Source: Apiosordaria backusii
Taxonomy: Eukaryota > Ascomycota > Sordariomycetes > Sordariales > Lasiosphaeriaceae
Assembly: GCA_030549205.1 (NCBI GenBank)
Contig: JAUKTV010000005.1
Location: 1,674,001-1,738,000, forward strand
DNA length: 64,000 nucleotides
Direction of reading: 5' to 3'
The position numbers were made by a program, and so were the translations under genes. The notes under the pieces are model-generated. The model saw nothing but the letters and a program-made list of their open reading frames with translations, was not told the DNA's origin and ran no database searches. Of this stretch, positions 8,893 to 19,764 are shown one piece after another (position 1 is the stretch's first letter; each line of letters begins with the position of its first letter).

Positions 8893-11776
8893 ATGGCACC
8901 GACCATCACTTGCCATCCGCCACTGGGTTCCATCCACGTTCTCGACCCAGATGTGTCGCTGGTCTGTCTAAACGACTCCGAGACGCCGATTCAATTACTG
9001 ATGTAGCAACTAGGTTCGATTCGTGGTCGGGATTCCATCCAGTGACGCCGAGCTCCCAAACTTGAATGGCGTCGCAATTGTTGATGTTAGCGTTTGGCAC
9101 AACTGCACACCTACCCAGGAGTGGTCAGAGCTGGGCCTCACTGAAGTTCCCATCACCTAGAAACAATTGCGAGGTTCAAAATGTGTTGACTGATACCTAG
9201 ACCACGGCCCTCCCTCTGCTTTATAACCGCCCCGACCGCAGGTATTTCACAGGTGTAATAACGCTCGCTGAGACGCCCCAGTCGAAAGGGCTTTCCAAAT
9301 TCACCGTCAAGTTTCGGACCAACAAGGACGCGTCCTGGCTTTGGATCAGAGATGTCGACGGGAGCGAAGACGGCGAACTTGTGCTTCCTACGCGGCATCC
9401 ACCCAGCAGCAGCTTGTCAAGCTATTTGCACGGTGCCAGTAACGACATCCTGGTACATGAGCAAGCAGCCACCGCTCTAGCGACGCATACTGCGTGGGAG
9501 ATCAGAAAGCGTATACCTGCTGCCCAAGGCCGAGCCTCTGGGCGTGCATCCTGCTCTCTAGGTAAAGCGGTCGAATGCATTCGATGGTTTGCTATTGTTC
9601 GCCACGCCGATGCTTGGTTCGGTCCGCGACATGGCCGAGAGGTTTTCTCACTCAAGGAGGAAGGTGTGATGCTTTCATTTCTTAGGCGAGATGGGCTACA
9701 TGTCACTGTCGTTGCCGTCAGCGGGATCGAAGACGTGTCAACCACGATGGTTTCAGGCAAAGACGGAGATATTGTCATCTGTTCAAGGAACGAAGGCCCC
9801 AATTCTGTCGACGCCTGTGTGTTTGTTGCTGTTGCAAAGACCTGCCAGGAAGCTATCGCCGGCACCATGAGCCTGGTTCGGGACTTTGTCCGGAGCCATA
9901 GGAACAGCTTTGTGGACGAAGACCTTCAAGAAGCAGTTTTGCAGAACACAGATGAAGCAACTCGACTTCAAGACTGGTATGATGGCTTTGCTTACTGCAC
10001 CTGGAACGGACTGGGGCAGTATCTCTCACCAAGCAAAATCTTCGACGCTCTTACTAACCTACACGAGAGGGGAGTGAGGCTGTCAAGTCTCATCATTGAC
10101 GATAACTGGCAATCGGTCCAGCTGGAACCCGGGAAGTCTGACTTTTACAGGCAGTGGTATGATTTTGAAGCGAACAAGGAGCATTTCCCTGGCGGCCTGA
10201 AGGAACTCGTCACCAATATCCGCTCCAGGTTCCCGTACATTCAATTCATTGCCGTCTGGCATGGTATATTTGGTCACTGGGGCGGAATTGCACCCGATGG
10301 AAATATCGCAAAGGCTTACACAACGAGGACCTTTATGAGGCGTGAGGGCATCTTCTTAGGTGGAGGAACCTTGACGGCAGTTGAAGGAGCCGATGCTGAG
10401 AGGCTGTATGATGACTTTTACAGGTTTGTACCAACTCGCTGAAAGATGCCATCTTCAAAACCTAAAGCTGATAAATGAACAGGTTTCTGGCTGGTGCTGG
10501 GGTTGACGGAGTCAAGGTCGACACGCAAAGCTTCCTGGATTATCCAGAGCACGCAAACGACAGGCTCGCCTTGACCACAGCATACCAAAATGCCTGGAGG
10601 CTGGCATCGCTCAAATATTTCGGTGGTAGGGCAATCGCTTGCATGGCACAGATTCCGCAGACGGTGTTCTATTCTTTCCTACGGGACGACCTCCCGAAGC
10701 CAATGGTGCGAGTTTCTGACGACTTCTTCCCGGACGACCCGAGGTTAGTCCCATCAGATTATTGCTCGCATCGAGTGCTTGGTTCTGACCTTCAATTTCA
10801 GCTCTCACTCCTGGCATGTTTTCTGCAACGCCCACAACGCGCTTCTGATGCAGCACTTTTCCCTCCTGCCAGACTGGGACATGTTCCAGACAAGTCATCA
10901 GTTCTCGCGCTTCCACGCCGCAGCACGATGTGTTTCTGGTGGCCCTATTTACATAACCGATGTGCCGGGTGAGCATGACATCGACCTCATCGAGCAGATG
11001 ACTGCGAAGGTTCCAAACGGCAGACTTGTGGTGCTTCGAACTGAGCAGCTCGGGCGGACGGTGGAAATGTATAGCGGACACTCGGAAGCACAGTTCCTGC
11101 AAATCAGCGCCAAACATCAAGAGGCTGTTGTCACAGCAATCTTCAACCTTCTTGGCGAGCCTCGAAGGAAGCTGATTTCCTTGGGTTGTCTCCACCCAAA
11201 TCCAGTGGATGAGACACTCTACTTATTCCGTGTCCACAGCTCTGGTAGAGTCTTCAGACACGATGCTTCGTCCCAAGATGCAGAATTGGCCATCATGGAA
11301 CTTCACCTCGAGGGGCATGACTGTGATATTATCACCAAGTACCCAGTCCACAGGTTTCAAAAAACCGATGTGGCCGTGTTGGGGTTGCTAGGCAAGATGG
11401 CAGCAGCAGCAGCTGTGCTGTCGGCCACTTACACCGTACTTCAGGAAACATCAGAAATGCAGGTAGAAATTCACTTGAGGGCACTGGGCATGCTGGGTAA
11501 GCGGTGTATCTCGGACAGTCGTTACCTTCATGAAATACTAACCTAAGCTTCGCAGGAGTCTACGTGTTGGCCAATGGCCGTCCACTCTCCAGCCCCGTCA
11601 AACTCAGTATTGGGGACGGCGCAATGCCTGAAGTCAAGCCTTTCATAGCTGCAGACCCCTTTGTTCTCGCGTTTGACCTAGAAACGATGTGGAACTCATC
11701 TGATAGGAATCATAGGATTCATTGTGGTGATGGGCGCGCCCAGGTGATAGTTACTCTGATGTTTCCGCAGGCTTGA
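8893..11776 (+). CDS. GH36 raffinose-synthase / alpha-galactosidase-like enzyme (6 exons, 870 aa)
   Basis: Proposed exons are 8893-9002, 9043-9145, 9201-10423, 10483-10743, 10802-11496 and 11556-11776; they sum to an exact frame. Exons 3-6 are firm. The first two junctions are tentative, because the first intron would be only 40 nt and the second donor (GTTCCC) is weak. The body matches the seed-imbibition/raffinose-synthase branch of GH36: WYDGFAYCTWNGLGQ, LIIDDNWQSV, GVDGVKVDTQ (the Asp of KVD aligns with the catalytic nucleophile), RVSDDFFPDDP (candidate acid/base) and SHSWHVFCNAHNALLMQHF. No signal peptide is seen, so action on galactosyl oligosaccharides inside the cell is inferred. The C-terminal part is a beta-rich domain. 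Whether it hydrolyses or transfers galactose cannot be told. Confidence 0.85.
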
Positions 11777-12062
11777 TAGGGGTCCGGGGATGCGGAAATA
11801 CAATATCCCAATAATTCATGTGATCCGACAAATTGGTTTGAGTCTAGCCTGGAAGGTAACATAAGTCACGAGAGAAGAGGAAGCAGTCCCTAACCCTCAA
11901 CTTGCGAGCCTGCCTTGGGTTGGCGAGACAACTGCTCGAGTGGGCACAGACCAACCAACAACAAGCCAATGCCAAAATGCCGCGATATGTTTCATTAGCA
12001 ATCCACCCAGCCAGTTCCAACCTTCTTGCTCATCGCATCCATTTCATGACAACACACCCAAG

Positions 12063-13304
12063 ATGCAATTGCGTCCCGCTGCAAACGAGCCCGGATCTCA
12101 TCCGAACTACAGCCCTGCGACAGCGCAGCAGCCCAGCATTGTCGACTTCCTCCACCCTGGCTACCCTGAAGGCGAAGCAGTGCTTCTCTCACTACCTGCA
12201 CTCGATGACGGCGGTATCGACTTTGACACGGCGCTGGCTGCCTGCGGCCTCATTGCCGGCAACCGGTGGAGTGATGGGTTTTTCTCATTGGAACGCGGCG
12301 GCGCTGTGAGTGTGGAGCGCCCGGATGACGGCATCCTGCGCGAGCCGCAATATTTCTTTCACCTTCCCGGCCCGCTTGACCCTCCGTACCCCATCGTGCC
12401 GCGTTTCTCACACTGGCGATTCCCCCATAATAATTTGCCACCTTTGTGGCAAAAATGGGCGGCAAATGCGGCGGCGACACAACGTATCGGAGGAAACGTG
12501 CCTCGATGCTGCATACTCTCCAACTACGGCGACGGCCTTGAGATGGCGCATCTGCTACCGACCAGGGAGGACGATTGGTGGCTTTTGAACAATATGCAAC
12601 GGTACTCGCGCACCCAGCAGTTTTCAAGCAACCCGATTGACGGACCAGCGAACCTCGTGACTCTGCGGGCAGATCTCCATCGCGTCTTTGACGAGAGGCA
12701 TTTTTGTTTTGTTCCCAAGGTTGGGGAAAAGAATGTGGGGGACGCTGAGGCGGATGCAGGTCGCGACGAAGCCACAGTAGAGCGGAAGCCGCCGCAGCTT
12801 GTTGTACACGTCTTCAACTCGACGCCAACCGGACAGCTCCCAATCCTCTGGCATAACCGCGCCCTTCACCCCATCCCCGCTACGGTGGCGGTACAGTGTC
12901 TCTTCACCCGTTTTGCCTGGACCGTTTTAAGCCCTTCTATCTTCGATGAGTTCCTCCCCTCGTCCTCTATGCCGAGGCGCCTGCTCCTCTGGAGCCCAGA
13001 AGAGCGTAAATGGAAGACCGAAGAGGCAAGTCCCGAGATGTGCAGGCAGATGTGGACGAATGCCAGGTCACGCTCTCCTAAGAAGAGAAGCGCAGCGAGG
13101 TCCGCCGATGCCGCTGACGAAATACTAGCAATGGAAAGCCGCAGTCTGCATGACAGCGGCTACTTTGGAAGAGATACCTTTGAGAACGATGGCTACTATG
13201 ATGACGATCTCGGCCCTGCTGAGCAAGATGAGGAGGAGCATCGGGGGCGCTCACGGAAACGGAGGCGCAGGACCGAGGAGGAGCAAGACTTGTTCCAGAA
13301 ATGA
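12063..13304 (+). CDS. HNH-endonuclease-domain protein (413 aa)
   Basis: Single exon. The central region has the fungal HNH layout: paired Cys in PRCCILSNYGDG, then EMAHLLP about eight residues on (candidate first His), NLVTLRADLHRVFDERHF (Asn and His of the HNH core), and a following beta strand FCFVPKV. The N-terminal 150 residues are family-specific. The C-terminus is low complexity with basic runs (SRKRRRRTEEE) that could act as a nuclear localisation signal, preceded by acidic and Ser-rich sequence. Related proteins are widespread in filamentous fungi and mostly uncharacterised. The ATG at 12063 is the first in frame. It converges with the dynamin-like gene, with under 200 bp between stops. 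Confidence 0.8.
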   Translation: MQLRPAANEPGSHPNYSPATAQQPSIVDFLHPGYPEGEAVLLSLPALDDGGIDFDTALAACGLIAGNRWSDGFFSLERGGAVSVERPDDGILREPQYFFHLPGPLDPPYPIVPRFSHWRFPHNNLPPLWQKWAANAAATQRIGGNVPRCCILSNYGDGLEMAHLLPTREDDWWLLNNMQRYSRTQQFSSNPIDGPANLVTLRADLHRVFDERHFCFVPKVGEKNVGDAEADAGRDEATVERKPPQLVVHVFNSTPTGQLPILWHNRALHPIPATVAVQCLFTRFAWTVLSPSIFDEFLPSSSMPRRLLLWSPEERKWKTEEASPEMCRQMWTNARSRSPKKRSAARSADAADEILAMESRSLHDSGYFGRDTFENDGYYDDDLGPAEQDEEEHRGRSRKRRRRTEEEQDLFQK

Positions 13305-13488
13305 ATTACATAAAGCCTCAGCCTATACATCGCAATAATAGTATATGATACTACAGGTAGACCCATCGATACCTGAACCAAGAAGAAAAGTACCTTATGA
13401 TTCCAACAGCTCGCCGAAAACAGTACACGGTAAAACGGAAAAGGAAAGCAAACTATCTCTAGCCTTAGCGAAAGTGAAACCTTGCACC

Positions 13489-16308
13489 CTACTGCTTGCC
13501 GCTAGTGGTGAAGTCAAACTTGGAACTGCCTTTGAACAGCCTATCGGGAGAAAAGGCGTCTGATGAGGGCGGGTTCCCAGGAGAGAATATGAATGATGGA
13601 GGAGGATTCGAGGTAGCAAAATTAGAAAATAATGATCCCGAGTTGGAACTGGAGGGATTGGCGAATAGTGAAAAGGGGTTTGGGGCTGGTTGAGCCGCAA
13701 ACAATGAAGACGTCGTCGAAGCAGGAGGATTCGTGGCAAACGATCCGCGGGACGTGGAAGCCGGGGGGTTAGTCGCGAGAGATGAAGGGGCGGTTGGAGC
13801 AGGGACAGACGGGTCAGCGAGCAGCGCAGCCGCTTCGGGGGCTGTTGACGGGGAAGATCGCGTAGATGGGGGCGAAGGTGTGCGGCCGACAGTGGCGGTT
13901 GACTGTCGGCCCCCCGGCGTTACTGAAGTCTCAACTTCGACAGTTGGAATTGGAGTTGGACTCAAACTAGGGCCCCGTCTCAACACAAAACCGGACCCAG
14001 CAACTGCCAACCCATTTCTGCCGGATGACGAGAACAACGGTGCATCTCTCGGCTGGAATGCTCTACACGCAGCATGCCCACTCAGGAGTTTGGCGAGCTG
14101 GACTTGAAGTTCCTCTCTCTCTTGCCTGACCGGGCGCGACTCGGCGGCCACTTTTTCCACGTCTGTGTCTGTCATACTGGGCACCATATCGGGATCGAGG
14201 ATGGTGGGGAGATGTCGCAGGAGACAGTTTTCCAACCCAAGGACCACAACATTGTCAATGAAAATATCAAGTGATCTCTGCGAGAAGAACGTCAGCTGAA
14301 ATAGTACAAAGATGAGACAAAGGCTGACTAAAAAGCCTCCAGCTGAAACACTTACATCATAATAGTTGGCCATGCTGTCAATGATTTTGTCCGTTCCAAA
14401 ATCACTAGAGGGGTTTGCCTGAGATGCTGCTTCCAACACAGCCCTAGCCACATGCTCATGGGTCAAATCTTCCAGGTTTGGGTACACCCTCTCGAGTTGA
14501 CGGGCAGTTTGTTGAACTTGTCTCTCACCACCTCTCCTGCTTTGGGTACTCTTGAGCAAAGGGAGGGGATCGTATCCATACATGTAGTGATACAACAGCT
14601 CTTGAAGCTTGATGTCTAGCAAAGACTTCCTTTTCTGAAAGAAGGGGTCGACATACTCTCTGAGGAGTGCCTGTGCCGTTTTGGAGTCCCCTCCGACAAT
14701 ATGATCGATAAGCTTCTCCGTAAAGCGCTGGGATATTTCCGTGATCAGCTTGAGATGACATTTGGCAATATCCTCCCAAGGTTGTGATTGGTCCCTGAAA
14801 AGACGTAGAGTTAATCGATCGTTTGGGGAGCCTGGGAACTCGGTGCCTTGGTTCTCGGAAGCCATGGCTACCAGCTCACCCTTGAGATTCGCAAGTGAAA
14901 CGGTTGCTGGGTCTTCGAACGGGTAGTGTTCAAGGAGCTGGTGAAGGTGGCGTGGAAGTTCTGGTTCCGGGAGACCGGTACCTGCTGAGCCTTCGTTATG
15001 ATATTCTTCGTTGTCAGAGTCCTCGTCCTGGCTTTCCTCCTCCCAGAGAATTTTGCGCCTGTTTCCTTTGACTAGTAAGACGTACGCAAACGCCCTGTTG
15101 AGATCCCTCACCAAGGCACGCAGCTTTTTGATTCGGGCATCAGTGTACTCGCTCGAGTCTGGGTCCGGGTAAAGCCCTCCAAAGAAATCGTCAAGGTAGT
15201 TTCCTCTGACCGCTTCGCTAGCCAGCTCACGGAAACGTGAACTAATCTTGGTGAGATAGGTCCTCATAGCCTGTGGGGTTGAGCGTTGTTCACCCAGCTC
15301 CTTGAGTCGGAGTTGACGTTGTTTGATCAGCTGCTCAATGTCCTCGACGAGCCCCGGAAGTTTGCGTTGGATGTGTGCCAGGAGGACTTGACTGAGTTTG
15401 TCCCGGAGAGCCTCGATTCCCCCGTCCTGAGACTTGACTCTTGCCCATACTCCGTTTTGAAAGAAAGTCCTCTCGGTCTCGTCACGATCTGCATCCGTCG
15501 AAGCTGTCTCCATGTGTGTTCGGTTACGGAGTACGTGCCAGCCGAGCGCCAGCTTGTGAGAGCCCTCTTTATTCTCCGCGAGGCGTAAATACTGCCCTTC
15601 GTTGTGAGACCCCTCATCAACCTTGTCGGGCTTGGTGATGATTCCTAGTGTCCGTTCACGGGCAGAGTCGTGTTTCTTTGCTTCATTCAAGACTTTCTGG
15701 GCGGCCAGCTCGCTTTGGGCCGAGACAACGGCCAGGATGATGCTGTTTTCTTGCCGCATGTATCTTTCTGCAAGCCGATTGACCACAGCAACGCCACCAG
15801 CCTCTTGGTTCTCTGTCTCGTTATGATAGAAACCTGGGAGGTCAACGAGCGTCAACTGTGGGACACCAGGTCCGGAAATCTCCACCCGGAGGACCTGTTC
15901 TGAAAATGTGTTCGATCCGGCCCCGACGCCCATAACCTGTTTGGCCTCTTCAATGATAGCAGGAAGGTCGTCGTTGCTCAGTCCAGTTCTGTCAAAAATA
16001 TGGCTGTCATCCAAATCACCAGCATCGTTTTGGACCTGGACGTTGACTCTTGTTTCAGTGGCTTGGCGAAGCACCAACTCGGTTGCAAAGCGTGTGCAGA
16101 GGCCGTCTTTGATGGGAAATCGAACACGAGAGATGGCCTCTAGAACGGAGCTCTTGCCGGATGATTGGTCTCCAACTACAATGAGTTGAGGAAGCTGGAC
16201 AAATTTGCCCAAGCCAAGCTTGCGAAGTTCGTCAATGGTGTCAAGGAGGGCGCGCTGCTCCGCCGCGAGCTGCTGCACTGCAGCGAAGTCGAATTGAGCA
16301 GGAGCCAT
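13489..16308 (-). CDS. Dynamin-superfamily (Mx-like) large GTPase (2 exons, 913 aa)
   Basis: G1 is GDQSSGKSS (residues 46-54), G3 is DLPG in LVDLPGFYHNE, and G4 is TKPD in ITKPDKVDEG. A stalk-type helical middle region follows and then a GED-like helix (IDNVVVLGLENCLLRHL). A 78-nt intron (14355-14278, GTAAGT...CTCGCAG) contains no stop; removing it gives YYD|RSLDIFIDNV, which matches the spacing of relatives I recall, so I take it as spliced. The last 150 or so residues are low complexity, Pro/Ser/Thr-rich, with repeated SLFA/SLFS motifs. There is no PH domain or transmembrane segment, so it resembles fungal Mx-type rather than classical or mitochondrial dynamins. It lies 384 bp downstream of the HET gene on the same strand. 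Confidence 0.85.
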   Translation of the reverse strand: MAPAQFDFAAVQQLAAEQRALLDTIDELRKLGLGKFVQLPQLIVVGDQSSGKSSVLEAISRVRFPIKDGLCTRFATELVLRQATETRVNVQVQNDAGDLDDSHIFDRTGLSNDDLPAIIEEAKQVMGVGAGSNTFSEQVLRVEISGPGVPQLTLVDLPGFYHNETENQEAGGVAVVNRLAERYMRQENSIILAVVSAQSELAAQKVLNEAKKHDSARERTLGIITKPDKVDEGSHNEGQYLRLAENKEGSHKLALGWHVLRNRTHMETASTDADRDETERTFFQNGVWARVKSQDGGIEALRDKLSQVLLAHIQRKLPGLVEDIEQLIKQRQLRLKELGEQRSTPQAMRTYLTKISSRFRELASEAVRGNYLDDFFGGLYPDPDSSEYTDARIKKLRALVRDLNRAFAYVLLVKGNRRKILWEEESQDEDSDNEEYHNEGSAGTGLPEPELPRHLHQLLEHYPFEDPATVSLANLKGELVAMASENQGTEFPGSPNDRLTLRLFRDQSQPWEDIAKCHLKLITEISQRFTEKLIDHIVGGDSKTAQALLREYVDPFFQKRKSLLDIKLQELLYHYMYGYDPLPLLKSTQSRRGGERQVQQTARQLERVYPNLEDLTHEHVARAVLEAASQANPSSDFGTDKIIDSMANYYDVSVSAGGFLVSLCLIFVLFQLTFFSQRSLDIFIDNVVVLGLENCLLRHLPTILDPDMVPSMTDTDVEKVAAESRPVRQEREELQVQLAKLLSGHAACRAFQPRDAPLFSSSGRNGLAVAGSGFVLRRGPSLSPTPIPTVEVETSVTPGGRQSTATVGRTPSPPSTRSSPSTAPEAAALLADPSVPAPTAPSSLATNPPASTSRGSFATNPPASTTSSLFAAQPAPNPFSLFANPSSSNSGSLFSNFATSNPPPSFIFSPGNPPSSDAFSPDRLFKGSSKFDFTTSGKQ

Positions 16309-16692
16309 GTTTCCTTTTGTCTGTTCACTGTCAGGGCCGAAGATCTTGAGAAGGCTTTTCGGAGGAAAGTAAGGGCATGGACAAGTTTAGGTAGTGCGAA
16401 GAAATATATAGACCAGCTTGAAGTTGACAGACAAGCCTGGGGTTAACCCCCTGCATACCCCCGCGTTGTGCTGTGCCACCCTTGATCTCAACTCCTAACC
16501 GCCTGAACATGCTAAACGAAACACACATCATGTCCCCTTGTCTACCTGCAAGTCAATAGCACCAAGCCACGACCCCGTGCCCGTTCGTGTTTTGGCCAAG
16601 ATCTTGGTGACGGCTGGGCCAGTTGACAGCCAGTCACCGTGTGACCAGACGTGCATATGAGTACTCTTGAGTGCAGATTACCCACAAAATAG
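16309..16692. other. Intergenic, promoter of the dynamin-like gene
   Basis: Spacer of 384 bp between two minus-strand genes. No further feature is recognised. Confidence 0.5.
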
Positions 16693-19134
16693 CTAGCCAA
16701 GGATGACCTCCTTCCAGACCGGGCCAGGTCCCAGCGACTCAGTCCAATCTTCCTTTCCAATCGACCCAACTGCAACACGCTCTGCATACGTGCTCGGAAT
16801 GGAACCCATTGCCTCCCTGCCACCCTTCCCATCCCGCCATTCCAACATCATCACCATATACCTCCACCCAGGCTCCTCGTCAATCGAATCATGGCTTTCC
16901 GCCCTCTCGTCTCTTGCCTCGCAGAGCAAAATGAACTCCCTTTCTTCGGGGACGGGGTGCTCATCAAGCCAAGCAGGCTGTACCCTGATGGTACCAAGCT
17001 CGCGTCCGCTTGAACCAAAAATACCGAATCGCTTTCGTTTGTCAGTAGGACCCTTGTAGGTGTCTTCTGATGTCGGCTCTGCTATTCGCAAGATGACCGA
17101 CAGAGTCCAGAACTGAAGCAAACCTGAGCCACTGTGATGACTGACGATGTCAGGCGCGTAGTTTGGGGGGTTGGCGTTGGTCAAGTTAACCTTGGTCGGC
17201 TCCCTTCGCGAGCAGTTGATGCTCCCAAAGCGTCCTTTTTGGAACCTGTGACCATAGAAGTTTCTGCGGTCGACGTTGAAGGTGGGCTCGACAGCAACGC
17301 CTTTGTCATCGTTGAACCTCACGAGACGTTCGCATTCTGTTGTGTCGTGCGCTTGCCGTTGATACCAAACAATCCAAGATCTTCTGGGTATTCCCTTGTC
17401 GATACGCTCAATGCTCCTATTGTACCAATCCCACATGTGTGACCAAGAACAGCCAACCCATCCCGACCAAGACCAGCTGGGGCCCACGGGGCGACCAGTT
17501 GCTTCTGAGAGGCGTCGAGATTGAAGAGAAAGCGGGCGCCAGAGGAGAAACCAGTCAAAGTAGGTGGTGGGCAGACCATGACAAATGTCGGTGTCCAGCT
17601 GACACATGATTTGCCGTGACACACCAGCAAACGCATTGTACACGTCGGCTTGAAATGACAAGACTCGGGAAGAATATTCTTGCATCAGACCTTCAAACCG
17701 ACCGATATCGTCGCGTTCTAATGACATCAGTGCCTGTCCTTCACCGCTCACCTCGTTTTCGGGTTCAAAAACGTGCTCCTCCCAGGCATCATTGTTTCGA
17801 CACCGGAAAACTGCACCGCCGTTGATAAAGATCAGCGTCCGGGGCGCAAAGTGGAATTCTTGAAACCTGTGCAAACTGTTAGCTATGACGTTTTGGGACA
17901 GATAGAGACATTGTGAAACTTACGTCCAGGCTCGGGTAGAGTATGGCACCTTTTGTAGAGCATCTTGATATCTTGACCTAGCGGCCAAGCGAAATCCTGG
18001 GGCTATTTCTTCGACCAACTGAGTGGTCCCTCTGGTCCCAGGATAGACGCCTGCAATGCCCGCATCGGCATGCTCACTTCCGGCAGCCATAATCACCAAG
18101 TCGGCGGCGCTGTATACCATGTCCATTGCCTTGATAGCAGCCGCCTTCGTCTCGAACTCGTCTTGAACGATGCAAAGGCTGTCCACCCAAAGGTATCTCA
18201 TGCCAATTTCCTTCATGACTTGTATGGAATCCATGATGGTGGCTGGGATTTTATCCCGATACTCAGGGCTCACTAGTGCTTGTGGCCTTTCGAGAGACCT
18301 GAGGTTTGCCTTGACAGTCATGAACTTCCTTCCCTGGCCCCAAACATAGCTCAGTGTAGCATAACGTGAGCCCTGCGGCAGTCGCACTAAACAGTTTTGC
18401 TCAACGTCAATGCACCGAAAGCCGGGGACTTCCTTGGACGGGTGGGAACGATTCAACTCCTTCAGGGTGAGATTCCTCCAACACTTTTTACCGTGATGTG
18501 CCTGGCAATACCCCAGCCACTTCCGTACCAAGGAAAAGTCGATCATGTTGGGGCGGATGGGACGGATAAAATACGAAATCGAGTCCGTCGGAGAATCATT
18601 GGCCAACAGAGTAATTTCCGGAAAGAGGTTGAGGCCATCGACGTACTGTCCGCTCTCTGTTTGGACGTAGGGCCGCAAGATTCGAACTTCGGGAATGTGG
18701 TTCCAGGGTGCGTTCGGGTCAGGATGACGGCCATTTGTATTCCAGCTCATCACCACGACAACTGACTCCCCATCCACCTCGGTGGGAACTTGGTTGGGGT
18801 CGCCTAAGGACCGTAGAACCAGGCGACACAGGGGGCAGCCGGTTTTCTTCTTCATGTCGAGCACCTTGCCGAGGGGCATGCTTAACTTGTCGGGCTTGTT
18901 ACGCTTGTTCCACTCCTTGTCTCCTGGCAAGACGACAAAGCGCCGAGGGCTTAGTTTGAGCTTTTCGCAGACATCACAGAGCTTATCGCCGGGCCGAGGG
19001 GCGACGTGGCTGGGAATGGGCAGAAGCTCTCGGTCGGCATAAGCTACATCGTCGTCGTCAGACGCTTCACTGTGGCCTTCAGATGCAGTTTCCCAGAAGT
19101 CGGATCCAGAATCATGGTTGGTAATGGAAGTCAT
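16693..19134 (-). CDS. HET-domain (heterokaryon incompatibility) protein (2 exons, 794 aa)
   Basis: Exons 19134-17924 and 17866-16693 join at RAWT|FQE. The HET domain is clear: YATLSYVWG (258-266), YLWVDSLCIVQD (314-325), the YSAADLVIMAA strand (about 341) and RAWTFQE (401-407). The N-terminus is acidic and then has two CxxC pairs (CDVC near 53, CPLC near 100) that could bind metal. The C-terminal half is a variable, Trp-rich region without a recognised NACHT, WD40 or ankyrin module. HET proteins trigger cell death on non-self recognition between fungal strains; a role here is family-based inference. A divergent membrane-protein gene lies upstream and the dynamin-like GTPase gene lies downstream. 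Confidence 0.9.
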
Positions 19135-19764
19135 GTTGGTTTGTTATCAGGTACCGCGATCTGTGCTGATCAGTTGTAGTGCGATGGCAGAAGCTGGGCA
19201 TAAATTGGGCGCCACAAGAAGAAAATGGTGGATGCGGGGCTCGTTCTGGCGGGCCAGCAGTGGCTCGCAACGCGGCGGAAATGGCGCATTTCGGAAAATG
19301 ATGCAGCAAATAGAAGGGGGAAAATCGGGTGGGCGTGAATGGAGCAGTGCTGGTGCTGGTTAAAGAAGCCAGTCTCTTGTCGGGTAGAGATGTTGTGAAA
19401 CCTCGACAGGACAAGAAGTACATAGTACGGTGATTGGCTGAAAAAAGTCCTCCCACACGCCACACCCAACCCTCGTCCCCTACTTACACTGATTATCAGC
19501 ATTAACCCTGAGAAGCCAGGATCTTGTCAGACCGGCCAAACACTTGCCCGTCAGGCGAACTTGAACCACGCATTGCGCCCTGCCAAGCCTTCGCGACCAT
19601 GGAACCGAGTCCTTCATTTGCCTGCCGGTGTCGAAACAACATGGCGCAGCATTGAAAGGAGAGGCCTCGTCAAACTGTGATCAGAAAGAGATGGCTCTTT
19701 ATCACCGCCAGTTCACCTGGCGACCTGGACATTGAGCAGGAAGTCCTCCATCTTTCCACTCATC
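19135..19764. promoter_or_regulatory. Divergent intergenic region between HET and membrane-protein genes
   Basis: A 630-bp region that must hold both promoters. I recognise no individual site. Confidence 0.4.

Noticed and set aside
9010..9030. T-loop-like GGTTCGATTC suggesting a tRNA
   Set aside because: Flanking arms do not pair and no D or anticodon arm is visible; the stretch lies in the first intron of the GH36 gene.
12250..12869. Long antisense frames over the HNH gene
   Set aside because: Mirror frames of a GC-rich coding region with no homology.
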